64,000 bases of DNA, taken from positions 322,965,829-323,029,828 of the forward strand of contig CM040125.1 in assembly GCA_022559845.1 (NCBI GenBank). The letters are read 5' to 3'. Under the pieces are notes generated by a model. The model was not told the origin of the DNA. It did not search any database and saw only the letters and a list, made by a program, of their open reading frames with translations. This DNA is from Amorphophallus konjac. Taxonomy: Eukaryota; Streptophyta; Magnoliopsida; Alismatales; Araceae. The position numbers and the translations under genes are program-made. Shown here piece by piece: positions 21,119-31,233 of this stretch; the first letter of the stretch is position 1; each line of letters opens with the position of its first letter.

Positions 21119-21329
21119 CGTCATTGGTTTCGACGACCATAACCCCCTTGTTAATTATTAGAGGCATAATCATCCACCTCATGCACTTGCTTCCTCCTAT
21201 CATTTGCCCCTTGAGCCTCTAGAGCAACAGGTTGCTGAACCGGCTCTTGTTGGCCATTTGTTGGCACAGGTTGTGCCGCCACTGGGGCCCTCTCGAGTAC
21301 AGCTATTCTCCCCACAAGACCCTGAATGG
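21119..21329 (-). pseudogene. gag: Gyp-1 gag, N-terminal part
   Basis: The minus-strand frame reads GLVGRIAVLERAPVAAQPVP and QANDRRKQVHEVDDYASNN, a linker-like Gag N-terminal region, with stops. It continues in frame with 10154 across the GOC-1 insertion and is cut at 21329 by the Gyp-2 LTR. No LTR or PBS adjoins it, so the remaining 5' part of Gyp-1 lies beyond Gyp-2, outside the window. Confidence 0.65.
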
Positions 21330-23045
21330 TGATGCGGGACAGACACAGGGACCGACTCTAAGTGATGCGGACCTCGGACTCTAAATGTAGACGCGACCAG
21401 CAACATACAAATCGTGGAGACACTTTGGTCCGACACTAAGAGTTCCTATGGGTTATACGTCGCTAACAGAAATGCAAGCTCACTCGTCGTCCCAAGCGAG
21501 GGATAGCGTGGATCCGCGCGATTGAGAAACCGACAGAGTCACGGGTGGTCGACAAACATCCGTGCTCGGATCGAGTCACGGGACGGGTCACTCTCTCGCT
21601 CACAGCGGTGACTTGAACTCACGGGCTAGATTTCTACGCTCTCACAGCGGCATATGACCATATACTAGCTAAGCAAGCGCAATGCAAAGAAGTTAAGACC
21701 GTTACCTCCATGCTACCGGCGTGGGGAAGACAACCCCGGCCAAATCCGTACTCCCGGTTAACAAAGTTTTGACCCACTCCACGCAGGGAGGTAATAGGTC
21801 ACATGTGGGGCCCGGGAGTAACGAGAGTTGGGTTGATGGGTAGCATCTTGATGTCGCTCCGACGGTGCCAAAACCCGCATTTTGGTGCTGTCCGAACGGC
21901 GCGATCTGCGGGTTCATTTTCCCCACGTGCTGCTCTGTCCGTCAGACCTGGCGGGGTGAGCCCCGCTATGATGGTGACACCTGGTGGCACGCTTCCCTGG
22001 ATGACGATCAGGTTGGAACAACGGTCGGAGGCCGGGCGGCTCCGATCTTCACTTGTCGGTGTGGCTATCCACGGATCTGCAGCTTCTGTTTTATAGCGCG
22101 TGACCCGGCGAGATCTATTGCTGCGATCAGCACCGACGTCAGATCGGCACGAAACCAGCGCCGTTGGAACGCTGACTCAAAATCCTTCGACCCTATATGA
22201 TCCCCTGAAAGTTTGGGCTCCAAAAGATCTCAATGTTGAGAGCAAAAATACCGAGATCAAGGGGCTATCCTGGGTGGACAGAACTCCGGCGACGATGGCG
22301 GTGGTGCGATGGCGGCACGATGGCGACGGCGGCGGCGACGATGATCTTCACTCCTAATAGATGAGGCTTCACACCTCTGATTCACAGCCTTCCCAGCTGC
22401 ATAAGGGAGAGAGAGGAGAGAGAGAGGGGGCGGCCCTTGCCTTGTGGAAGAAATTCCAGATTTTCTTTTGCATTAATTCCACTCAAAATGAAAATACAAG
22501 GTTCTTATAGAAAATACAAAAAGACTAGTTCTATCCCTTGATCTAAGATTGGTGGGGGGTAAAAGAGGGAGTCCACAATTATTTCTCCCATGTGATTTGG
22601 AACAAATAAAATAAAACTACAAATCCTATTAAACTATATTAAACATGGGGCGCCCCCTTGACTAATTTGGTTTCACTTTGGAAATTTTGTACCCATTGTC
22701 CCCCCCTTGGTCCAACTCTTCTAGAAGCCCACCTTGCAGGGTTGACTGACCCCACATGGGCCCAAGGGATGAGGTGGATCAATGGGAGAAGGGATGGGGG
22801 GCCCGCGGGACCCAAGTGGTCCCAAATTACAAATAAACCCTTGTTACAATCTGAATTACAATCCGAATAAAACACACATTACACACAAACAAAGTCTCAT
22901 AAATACTATAAGTATTAAGACTCAAGGGGGAGTCTCCAGGCTATCTCCAAGCCATATGGAAGTTGATGTAGCCTGAGTGGTGCTCCGCGTACGGTACCGA
23001 TGGCTCACCGGTTCGTGCTTCTCGCTCGCTCTAGTGTCCGCACCA
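21330..23045 (-). repeat. Gyp-2 3' LTR (1716 bp)
   Basis: On the minus strand it starts TGGTGCGGACACTAG (23045) after a GGGGAGAAT tract and ends GTCCCGCATCA (21330), like the Gyp-3 LTR end. A segment GTCGGTTTCTCAATCGCGCG near 21520 matches Gyp-3 at 39250. The flank 21325-21329 (AATGG) would be the target copy. The other LTR is outside the window. Confidence 0.8.
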
Positions 23046-23222
23046 ATTCTCCCCGGATGGGAGAAACTTGACCCTATCGAGTAAGGGTCAGCATCACTCT
23101 GGTAGCGCTCCAGTAGGTCCGGATCTATCCGCTGCAACTCTCCACGGGTGATCCAAGTATCCTTGGTGGCGGGTCACCCTCTCCAACGCACTCGGTAGCG
23201 CGGGTAGGATCCACTCCTGGTA
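23046..23222 (-). other. Gyp-2 3' noncoding, next to LTR
   Basis: Noncoding sequence between integrase and LTR; the minus strand matches Gyp-3 41380-41495 (for example GGGTCAAGTTTCTCCCATCC against GGGTCGAGTTCCTCCCACCC). It ends in a weak polypurine tract GGGGAGAAT. Confidence 0.7.
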
Positions 23223-23493
23223 ACTGTTGTTGTGACTCACTGTCACAGTGTGTTGCCATCATCAAAAAGGGGGAGAATATTGTGCCTCTTAGGCACAAGC
23301 ATGTGCTATGTTGATTTGATGATAGCAATGATGTTTTGTTTTGATGATAGCAACACAGTGAGTGCCTTATGAGATTGTGTTTTGATGATAGCAACATAAC
23401 TTGTTTTGTGGAGAATGCATGTGTATGACTGATATATTGGTTGTGCATGTGCGTTGCTTTTCTGTCTGCATGTAGTTTGATGACTAGCAAGTC

Positions 23494-25573
23494 TATACAC
23501 TGCAGGATAAAGCACTTCAGAGTCTTTACATCGTTCATGCATGTGCACAGTTCGTGGACAAAGTCTGCACATCGCCCTAGATTGCATTAGCAAGTCCATA
23601 CATCATCAGGGCTCTTCATGCATGTGCATAGTCTATACATTGTGCATCTCGTTGTCAAGTCTGCACATTCATGGAGTCTGTACAGCCATCCACTTGAAGT
23701 ATTTCTCAAAGTCCATACAATGCATCTTCTTAGCATCTCATTTAGAGTCTAAGGCATTGTCTATACACTGAACTTAAAGTGTGTACAGCGTCCGTCTCTG
23801 TTAGCGTCTAAGGCTTTGAGCAAAGTCTATACAGACCCCACCGTCTCATTCAGCGTCTTAGGCTTGCCAAGTCCATACATCGGACTGTTCATGCTTTCAT
23901 CGTGAAGTCTGTACATTGCATGACTTCCACCAAGTCTATACATTGGTAGGTGGCAAGTCTGTACATTAGCTTCACATTTGCTTCGAAGTCTGTACATTGA
24001 ACTAATAGGTAAAGTATGTACATCGTTGCTTGCCAAAGTCTGTACATTGGCATATGTTCCTACGTTGCAACTCCAAGTCTGCACATTGGAGTCTTTACCT
24101 ACGATCAGCTTTGAAAGTCTGTACATTGGGAGCTTTACCGACGTTGCCTTGCCAAAGTCTACACACTGTGAATCTTCAAGTCTGTACATCGTCCAGCTCT
24201 TTGGCAAAGTCTACGCATCTTAAAGTCTGTACATCCGTTAGGCTTGCTCATGCATTGTTCTTCTGAAGTCTGTACAGCCGTGGCTTCTGCCTCAAAGTCT
24301 GTACATTTGTTTCAAAGGCAAACTCTATACATTGTGCATCCTTGGGTTAATGTCCATTCATTGGAAGTCTGTACAGAGTTTCTCTTGGCTTTAAGATGAA
24401 GTCTGAACATTGCATAGTCTGTACATTGCTTCTTCAGTCTGCCTCGGCCAAGTCCATACGTTGCTTGCTTAGCAGACTGTGAAGTCTATACATCGGTTGT
24501 TCAGCAGCAGACTGCTCAAGTCCATACACTGGCTGTTGCACTCTCATGAAGTCTTCACCTGTGCTAGTGTAAGTCTATACAACGCCCAGTGTTATGCTTG
24601 CAAAGTATGTACAGCGGTTGCCTTCTTACATAAAGGCTATACATTTGCACTGTAGATGCACGCACTGTTCATAAGTCTAGACATTGGAAAGTCTGTACAT
24701 CGTGCATCTTTAAGTTGAAGTCTATACAGAGTCAGCATCTCTTTGACCGTCTCTTGATGTGTCTTACGAAACATTTCATTTAGCAAGTATGTACAGTTGA
24801 TCGTCTCAGGCAGTGTCTCTTTGTGCGTCTCTTGCAAGTCCATACAACGCTTCAGACTAAAGCCTGTACATCAGACAGTGTTTAGGCGAAGTCTATACAC
24901 CCGTCCGTACAGTGTCTTGGCCACCGTCTCACGACCACCAAGTCTATACTTTGGTCGGTGGCAAGTCTGCACATTGGACTCTTGATCAAGTCTACATATT
25001 CAACAGTGTTCTTCCAAGTCTGTACAGACTTTCTCATTTGCACAATGCATTTCATTCATAAAGTCTGTACAATGTCCATGTTTCATGTAGCGTCAACTCA
25101 GTGTGTCTTGTAGCATCAACTCAGCAAGTGTGTACATTGCTTGGTTAAGTCTATACGCTGCTTCATATGTAGTGAAGTCTGCACATTGATGAATGCTCTT
25201 CAAAGTCTGCACACTGGTAAAGTCTATACAGACTGTGTTTGCCCAAGTATGTACATCGTTCAATCATCTTGGCAAGTCTGTACATCGTGAAGTCCATACA
25301 TTGTCAGCTGTCTGTCCAAGTCTTCACATTGCCTAAGTCTGTACAGCGAGTGCCTTCATATATGAAGTCTGTACATCACACAGCACTGCATATAGGAACT
25401 CTATACATTGGGCAGAGTCTATACATTGCTCTTGGACCTTGGCTTGAAGTCTACACATTGGGGCAAAGTGTATACATTGTTGTTTGCATTGTAAAGTCCA
25501 TACATCCAAGCCTATACATTGGATTTGAAATAAAGTCTATATGGTGCACTTCATTTCAAAGTTTATACAGAGT
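23494..25573 (+). repeat. GOC-2 U3 array of AAGTCTRTACATTGG motifs (5' LTR)
   Basis: By eye about 65-70 copies in 2.1 kb, roughly one per 31 bp. Variants at positions 5-7 are TCTGTA, TCTATA, TCCATA, TCTGCA and TATGTA. All are in sense orientation. One copy (25015-25030) reads AAGTCTGTACAGACTT, a perfect 16-base palindrome. Confidence 0.92.
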
Positions 25574-25755
25574 TCTTCACTTAAACTGATGACTTATCCG
25601 ATACTCTGTCTGACAGGTGCTCTGATCGTGAAGCTTAAGGAGGGCACGTGATCCGAGGCTGAAGGACTGACAGAAAGCTGACACGTGGCCAAAAGTTCTG
25701 GGCGGGAAATGTGGAAGCCACACGCGCCCAGTGCTGCCCTCCTGCTGGCTGCTGT

Positions 25756-25763
25756 TATAAAAG
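25756..25763 (+). promoter_or_regulatory. GOC-2 5' LTR TATA box
   Basis: TATAAAAG after CTGCTGGCTGCTGT, at the same place relative to the GA-rich leader as in GOC-1. The 3' LTR copy is at 33789-33796. Confidence 0.7.
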
Positions 25764-26134
25764 GAGGTCTTCGTCCACAGATGAATGTTGATCGAGTTGG
25801 CAAGAGGTGAAGTCCATACAGAGAGCCATGATCCAGACAGAGAGTGAAAGAAGAAGAGAAAGAAGAGCAAGAAGAGAAAGGAAGAGATAGAGAGCTCGAG
25901 AAGAGAGTGAGAGATTAGCAGAAGAAGAAGAGAGCAGAGAAGAAAGAAGTAAAAGAGAAAGAGAGAGTGAGATCGTAAGAAGAAGAGTGTGAGAGAGGTT
26001 GTCTGAAGATCAGTCTTCACTGGACCGTGGATCAAATCCAGGCCAGTCAGCTCTTTGAGAGCCATATTGTGCTTTATGTTTACAGCTTTCCGATTGCTGT
26101 TCATCTTGTCTTTTGTTTCCTTTTTATACTTCCC

Positions 26135-26435
26135 TTCAAGCTGTTAGCCAGCGTTGCAGAGGAGGACTCCTCTGGACAGCAAGCTGTGTTGCTCAGTGGG
26201 CAGTGGAGGATTCCACTGGACGGCCAAGCTGTATTGCCCATCGGTTTGCAGAGGTGCTGCCTCTGGACTGGTAAGCTGTAATCCCCAGCGGTTTGCAATG
26301 GTGGATTCCACTGGACAGCAAGCTGTGTTGCTCAGCAGGCGAGGAGGATTCCTCGGACGGCAAGCTGTGTTGCCCAGCTGTTGTATGGCAAGCTGTGATG
26401 CCCAGCTATTCAAGCTGTGAGTCAGCAGGAAACCA
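26135..26435 (+). repeat. AAGCTGTRTTGCCCAGC minisatellite in GOC-2 LTR
   Basis: Imperfect repeats of GCAAGCTGTGTTGCYCAGC and GGCCAAGCTGTATTGCCC, joined by GAGGATTCCWCTGGAC spacers; about seven AAGCTGT words. GOC-1 has three or four in the same place, GOC-3 more. Confidence 0.75.
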
Positions 26436-26732
26436 CACTCGGGTTGAGTGTGGGGTGGACGTAGGTATGCAGGATCGAACCACCTAAAAATCCTCTGTGC
26501 AGTGGTTTGATTTCTCTATACACTTTTGCTTCCGCTAGATGTTTGCATAGGGGCGCTTCATCTGTTTGCTTACAGGTTGAACAGAAGATTTAATTAGCCT
26601 TCAGATTGTATAGTTAGTCTTAGTGTTTTTATTTCGCAGTTCTGAGCACTAGAATTCTAATTTGGGTGAAAGTTTTTAAAGGGTATATTCATTCACCCCC
26701 CCCCTCTGAATACTTGCACCGAACCCAACACT

Positions 26733-26744
26733 TGGTATCAGAGC
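26733..26744 (+). other. GOC-2 primer-binding site
   Basis: TGGTATCAGAGC, initiator tRNA-Met type, two bases after the LTR end. Confidence 0.93.
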
Positions 26745-27002
26745 TGGTTGCTGTGCATAGGATCTAACAATCCGCAGCAGTTCCTGCTAGCTTTTGGTGC
26801 ACATCAGAGTGGGCTTCTTCTGCTCGTTGATTTGTTTCACTATCTTACTGCTTTACTTTGATCATCTGGTTTAGTGCATTTCTATTTGGTGCATTTCATA
26901 GTGTGCTTTTTGTGTTCGTTATTTTGGTTCTCCGACTTAGTGCCTTGCCTTGCTCATTTGGTCTAGGTGCTTCAGTTTTTCTGTGTCTTCAGATTATTTG
27001 CA

Positions 27003-29003
27003 ATGGAACCAATCGTGCTGAAGGCTGGCTCCAGCAAAGTAAACAGATCCAGCCACAGTGGATCATTAAGCGAGAAAATCAGCCTCTCGCGGTCTGAAAT
27101 TGATGGAGACCACATTGCAATGGTGATCAGTGATTTCAGGAAATTCCTGAGAAAAAGAGAAGGAAAGCATGGTGATGGCAGAAAGCAAATAAGGTATAAT
27201 TCTAATCCTGCCAAGATTGTTGACACTAACGTCTGCTACAAATGCAGGAAGGCTGGCCATACGAAGGCTGACTGTCTAGAACTATCGAAACTCAAAGGGA
27301 ACACCTCGGACATTGATGAAGAAGGAGAAAAGTCCATATGTTTAATGGCCAACCGGGGAAGTGATGATGAGGAAACCTCATCTCAGGTAAGCTCCGGATC
27401 AGAGGGAGTCTCTTTTGATGAATTGATAGTGATGTATGAAAATCTGTTCAAAGTGTCCAAGAAATTAAAATCTGAAAATAAAAAATTGAGAAAAGACATG
27501 AATCTTGAAGTCACTCGTTTGAAGGCAGAAAATGAAAACTTGAAATCTGAAAATGAGAACCTCAAAAATAAGCACATTAGAGAAGATGATTCTTGCAATG
27601 CATGTGCTATTTTAGAAGACATGATAAATGAGTTTGATCATGATGGTAATTTGCAAAAGGAATCAATCAAATCCCTGAAAGAGGAAAACAAATTATTGTT
27701 AGAAAAGAAAACTGAAGCTGAAGAAATTGAAAGTAAAATGCTTGAAGAAAATGCTCATCTGAAGGAACAAAATAAAAAGTTAATGGTTCTTAACACTGTT
27801 TTCTCTGAAAGATGGATGACGATTGAAAAAGAGAAATCAGTATTGAAAGAGTGTATCAATTGCAGTGATGAAGAAATTGCTAGTTTTTTAATACACACTG
27901 TTGATTTGGAAAATGAAATTGTGTTATTAAAAGAAAAACTGGCTAGTTGTGAAAAGGAGAAAGTTGATTCAGAAAATCTTATAATCTCCTTGGAAAGTAA
28001 AATTACTGAGATGAATGGTACTTCATCTAAGGTTGCTAAGGATAAAGGCAAAATGAAAATATCCTCGGAAGATGTAGTAAGTGATCAATGTGAGGAGATT
28101 GATAACATCTCTGAAATTAAGCAAGCTAAGAAGAACCAGCTGTATACCACTTTTATTCGTAGCTCTGATTTTGCTAGCACTTCAGCTTCTTCTTCAAATA
28201 TGCATGCTGCTAAGGAAATTCAAAAATGAAATAAAGATCAGAAAACCCCAAAAACTCAAAGGAACAATCTGCATGCTAAAAACTCATCTGATAAGTGCCA
28301 TGTTTTAAATAAATCTAATGGTTCTTGTTCTTGTCATTATTGTGGTAAGCATGGACACTTTATGAGTGAGTGTTTTGTGATGAAACAAGATGACAGAAAG
28401 CATGCTAGAAAAGTTCTTTCTGATCAGAAAAAGGGTAATCTGAATGTTAAAGAATTTCATGCTAGAAATCATGCTTCTAGGAGAAAGAATCTAAATTATT
28501 TTTGTTGTGGGAAGTTTGGTCACATTGCTGCTCAATGTTGGCAGAATCTGAGAAAGAGATTCAATTCTGAATTTGTTAATTTCCATGTTAACAAAGATGC
28601 TTTTGATAGAAATAATATTGATTCCAAAGGTAAGCACACAAGGTGCTTCGAATGTGGGAGGCATGGCCACACAATCAAGGACTCTTGGCATGCTCAAAGA
28701 AGTAGATTTAATTTTAAATCTGTAAAATTTCCTGCTCCCAATGCTGCTGGTAAGAAACAAAATGTCCATGTAAACAACAGAACATTTCATGCTAAGTTTC
28801 ATAGGTCTCATGCTGCTGCTGATATGCATCATAGGACCAGACAATCTGTTGTTTCATGTTATTACTGTGGAAATTTTGGACATTCTATGTCTAATTATTG
28901 TCTAATGGAATTTGATGATAATGCTACAAAAAGGGTGTTTAGAACACCTGTCCGGGTAAATGCAGGACCCAAGGCTGCTTGGGTCCTTGTAGGATCAAAT
29001 TGA
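27003..29003 (+). pseudogene. gag: GOC-2 Gag lacking the N-terminal capsid, one in-frame stop
   Basis: One continuous 667-codon frame from ATG at 27003 to TGA at 29001-29003, broken only by TGA at 28227-28229. It begins MEPIVLKAGSSKVNRSS, so the UBN2 capsid half is absent. Residues 37-91 correspond to Cop-1 Gag 254-314, including DFRKFLRKREGK and the knuckle CYKCRKAGHTKADC (78-91). A coiled coil follows (27410-28010). The C-terminal knuckles are CHYCGKHGHFMSEC (intact), NYFCCGKFGHIAAQC (CxxC spacing lost), CFECGRHGHTIKDS (last Cys to Ser) and CYYCGNFGHSMSNY (last Cys to Tyr). The end AGPKAAWVLVGSN sits at the Gag-Pol junction. It may still bind RNA, but a capsid would have to come from another Gag. 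Confidence 0.85.
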
Positions 29004-29019
29004 TTGACACATTGCAGGT

Positions 29020-29059
29020 GTGCCTTGGTGGGAGAAATAAAAGGGGTTAACCAAGGCAC
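29020..29059 (+). other. Conserved post-gag hairpin (GOC-2)
   Basis: GTGCCTTGG (29020-29028) and CCAAGGCAC (29051-29059), 9-bp stem, loop identical to that of GOC-1, 16 bases past the gag stop. Confidence 0.8.
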
Positions 29060-31218
29060 TCAACAAGAAAACCCCAGGATACTCCATTTCAGGTCAGTTC
29101 TGAACTTTGCTTTAAATTCATCATCTGAATTTGTGAGTATGAAAAATGTGAATTCCATGTTGATGTGCTCGTTTGATGTATGATGATCTCTTATTGCTTA
29201 GCTGATCAGTCTGCATTCCAGACTCAGCTACTGAGTTTTATTCTGAATATCTGATGTTCTTCTCTTGCTATATGTTGAACTGAATTTGAATGCTTCTTTA
29301 GTGTATTCAGTTGATGCACTATATAGACTTTGTGTCAATGCATGTGTTTTGTGTGAGTGCAATGCATGCTTGCTGTTGAATGCATACTTGGACTGAGTGT
29401 GAATGGTTCATTTAGTACACACAGTCAATGCATGTGTCTAATGTCTGCATACATCATTTGCATGACTGTCAATGAAATTGTTCAATGCACATAGGACAGC
29501 TTTGCACTGCATATTCATTTGCATAACCCTGGTATATAAAATGGTAAGTTACTAAAAGGTAGGGAAATCTGCCTGGAGGTTCTTACTATGTGTGAGATGG
29601 TCCTTGAAGACCAGGTTCTCTGCCTAGTACCATGGGTCCAGTCTTCATGTAGAACAGTGCACTGCATCATATTTTGAAAAAAAAAATTCTGAAAAAGGAT
29701 AAAATGTTCATGACTTGGATGCATAAACCTGAATTGATTGCATACTTGCCTCATGTATCCTTGGTGCATAGTCTGCATGTAGAACAGTGTGTTGCATAGC
29801 ATAATCCTTGCATCATGGTGTCAGGGGGAGCTGTGAGTTTAGTTCAATTCATGAATCCTATTTACTCCTCATTGTCCCCATTCAATTGATTCATATCTTT
29901 TGACATCAGATGCCATTGGACCATATTGCCAATTGCTATCTTTTCCCTATCATTTTCACTGAACAACAGTTCTGTATCTGGTTTAGTACATTGAGTTGTG
30001 ATTATTGCAATTATTCTTTTATAAGAATTTTTCTTATAAATTGAAAGGAATTAAAGGTTTAACCTTTATAAATTGGAGAGTTAAGTGTCTGCACTTCAGA
30101 ATTTGAGATAAAAGAAAACTTTTATAGCTCTTAATCTTTGTCTCATGGTTAAAATAGAAAAAGTTTTCTATAATGCCTAAATGTGTTGAACTAGAAATGT
30201 CTAGAACATGTGAACAAGAGTATGTAATGTTTTTCAAACAATCACTCTAAAAGAATTAAGGGCAGCAGTAAATAAGATCATAAATGTAAAGAACTGAACA
30301 TTGTGACAGAGCAATGGTTGATTGTACTGAGAAACTGTGAACTCCTCCAATGAAGCAGGAAAATTCACATGTCATGAAGTGCTTCAAGCTAACTCTGTTC
30401 ATAGGGTCATATCTATAGGGGGAGTTTTTCACCAAGTAACTGGGGGTACTGGCCTCTAATCAAGGTGTACCCTTAATGTCAAAAGTGAAGACTGTTCCTT
30501 GTAGGTCTTGATCTGAAATAGATCTAGTAGTTTATGCCTAGTAACTGGGGGTACTTGCCTCTAATCAAGGTGTACACCTAATGTCAACAGCATAAATGCC
30601 ACAGGTCTATTCACTTAGTTCAGTTTCTGAAAATTCAAAAGTGAAATACAAACTGCTGTAACCCTTTGAAAATCAAAAGTCAATGAGTGAAAACTATTTT
30701 TATTAATACATAGTCAAGTTGTCTTTCTTGAATTTCCTTGTTTAATCACAAAAGGGTATTATTTCTGACTTATCTATTAATACCATGTGCCCTAGATTCA
30801 TTGCTATAAATGGAGTCTATAAACTCTTTTTCAAGGGTCAGGTGTTTTACTCTAGATTTATCACTGTTAAACCTGAATTTTTGTCAAAACTGTACGTTGC
30901 TGATTCTTATACTTTAACTGTTGTTTATAATCAGGCTTACTTTCTGAACCAATGATTCAGCTGTTGTCAAGTGACCCTCCTACCTTCTCTACCTTTGTTT
31001 ATATGTTCATATTCCTTCTCAAAGGGGGAGCAATTATTTAAGGAGAGAACCAATTCAGGGGGAGTCATACATTCAGGGGGAGAATGAGGTGCTCTAAGGG
31101 TATTTGCATGCATACTGCCATGTTGCACACATGTTCATATTATTTTTCTCTTTTAGATCATGTCAAAGGGGGAGAAAATTTTGTGTGTGACTCACTGTCA
31201 CAGTGTGTTGCCATAATC
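29060..31218 (+). other. GOC-2 conserved noncoding region in place of pol
   Basis: Collinear with GOC-1 15978-18002, with an extra segment of about 140 bp near 29660-29790 that ends in a second copy of TCTGCATGTAGAACAGTG. The paired GTAACTGGGGGTAC modules are at 30437-30490 and 30540-30595, and the small ORF matching GOC-1 at 30785-30955. GGGGGAG runs at 31023-31175 precede the PPT. Confidence 0.75.
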
Positions 31219-31233
31219 AAAAAGGGGGGAGAA
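31219..31233 (+). other. GOC-2 functional polypurine tract
   Basis: AAAAAGGGGGGAGAA directly before the LTR start TGTAGTG at 31234, the boundary supported by the TSD. A second tract, AAAAAGGGGGAGAA (31270-31283), lies 50 bp further on inside the LTR. Confidence 0.8.

Larger units (their letters stand above)
23228..26730 (+). repeat. GOC-2 5' LTR (3503 bp)
   Basis: Starts TGTTGTGACTCACTG, with a 50-bp extension (23228-23277) that includes a polypurine tract AAAAAGGGGGAGAA. The family-typical start TATTGTGCCTC follows at 23278. It holds the motif array (23494-25573), TATAAAAG (25756-25763), a GA-rich leader (25838-26000), AAGCTGT repeats (26135-26435) and the SIRE box near 26450-26490. It ends GAACCCAACA. 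Confidence 0.92.

Noticed and set aside
21702..22357. Overlapping ORFs on both strands in the Gyp-2 3' LTR
   Set aside because: They lie entirely inside an LTR and lack conserved domains; high GC explains the open frames.
21119..23045. Gyp-2 LTR read as the 5' LTR of Gyp-1
   Set aside because: No PBS lies between it and the gag remnant. The pol, 3' noncoding and polypurine order on its other side identifies it as the 3' LTR of Gyp-2.
23827..24266. Overlapping ORFs of 78-126 codons on both strands in the GOC-2 LTR (also 31833-32299)
   Set aside because: Their proteins are repeats of MYRL/VQTL or KSVHW/SLYIG, direct translations of the AAGTCTGTACATTGG motif.
23494..25573. Regular short repeats that could be taken for a CRISPR array
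   Set aside because: Repeats are about 15 bp, degenerate, unevenly spaced, and lie within LTRs of a plant element; no cas genes.
25577..26104. 175-codon ORF with a Leu/Phe-rich, membrane-like stretch (also 33610-34128, 54951-55481, 56334-56645)
   Set aside because: The hydrophobic run is the complement or read-through of the GA/CT-rich leader tract, present in every GOC LTR; not a membrane protein.
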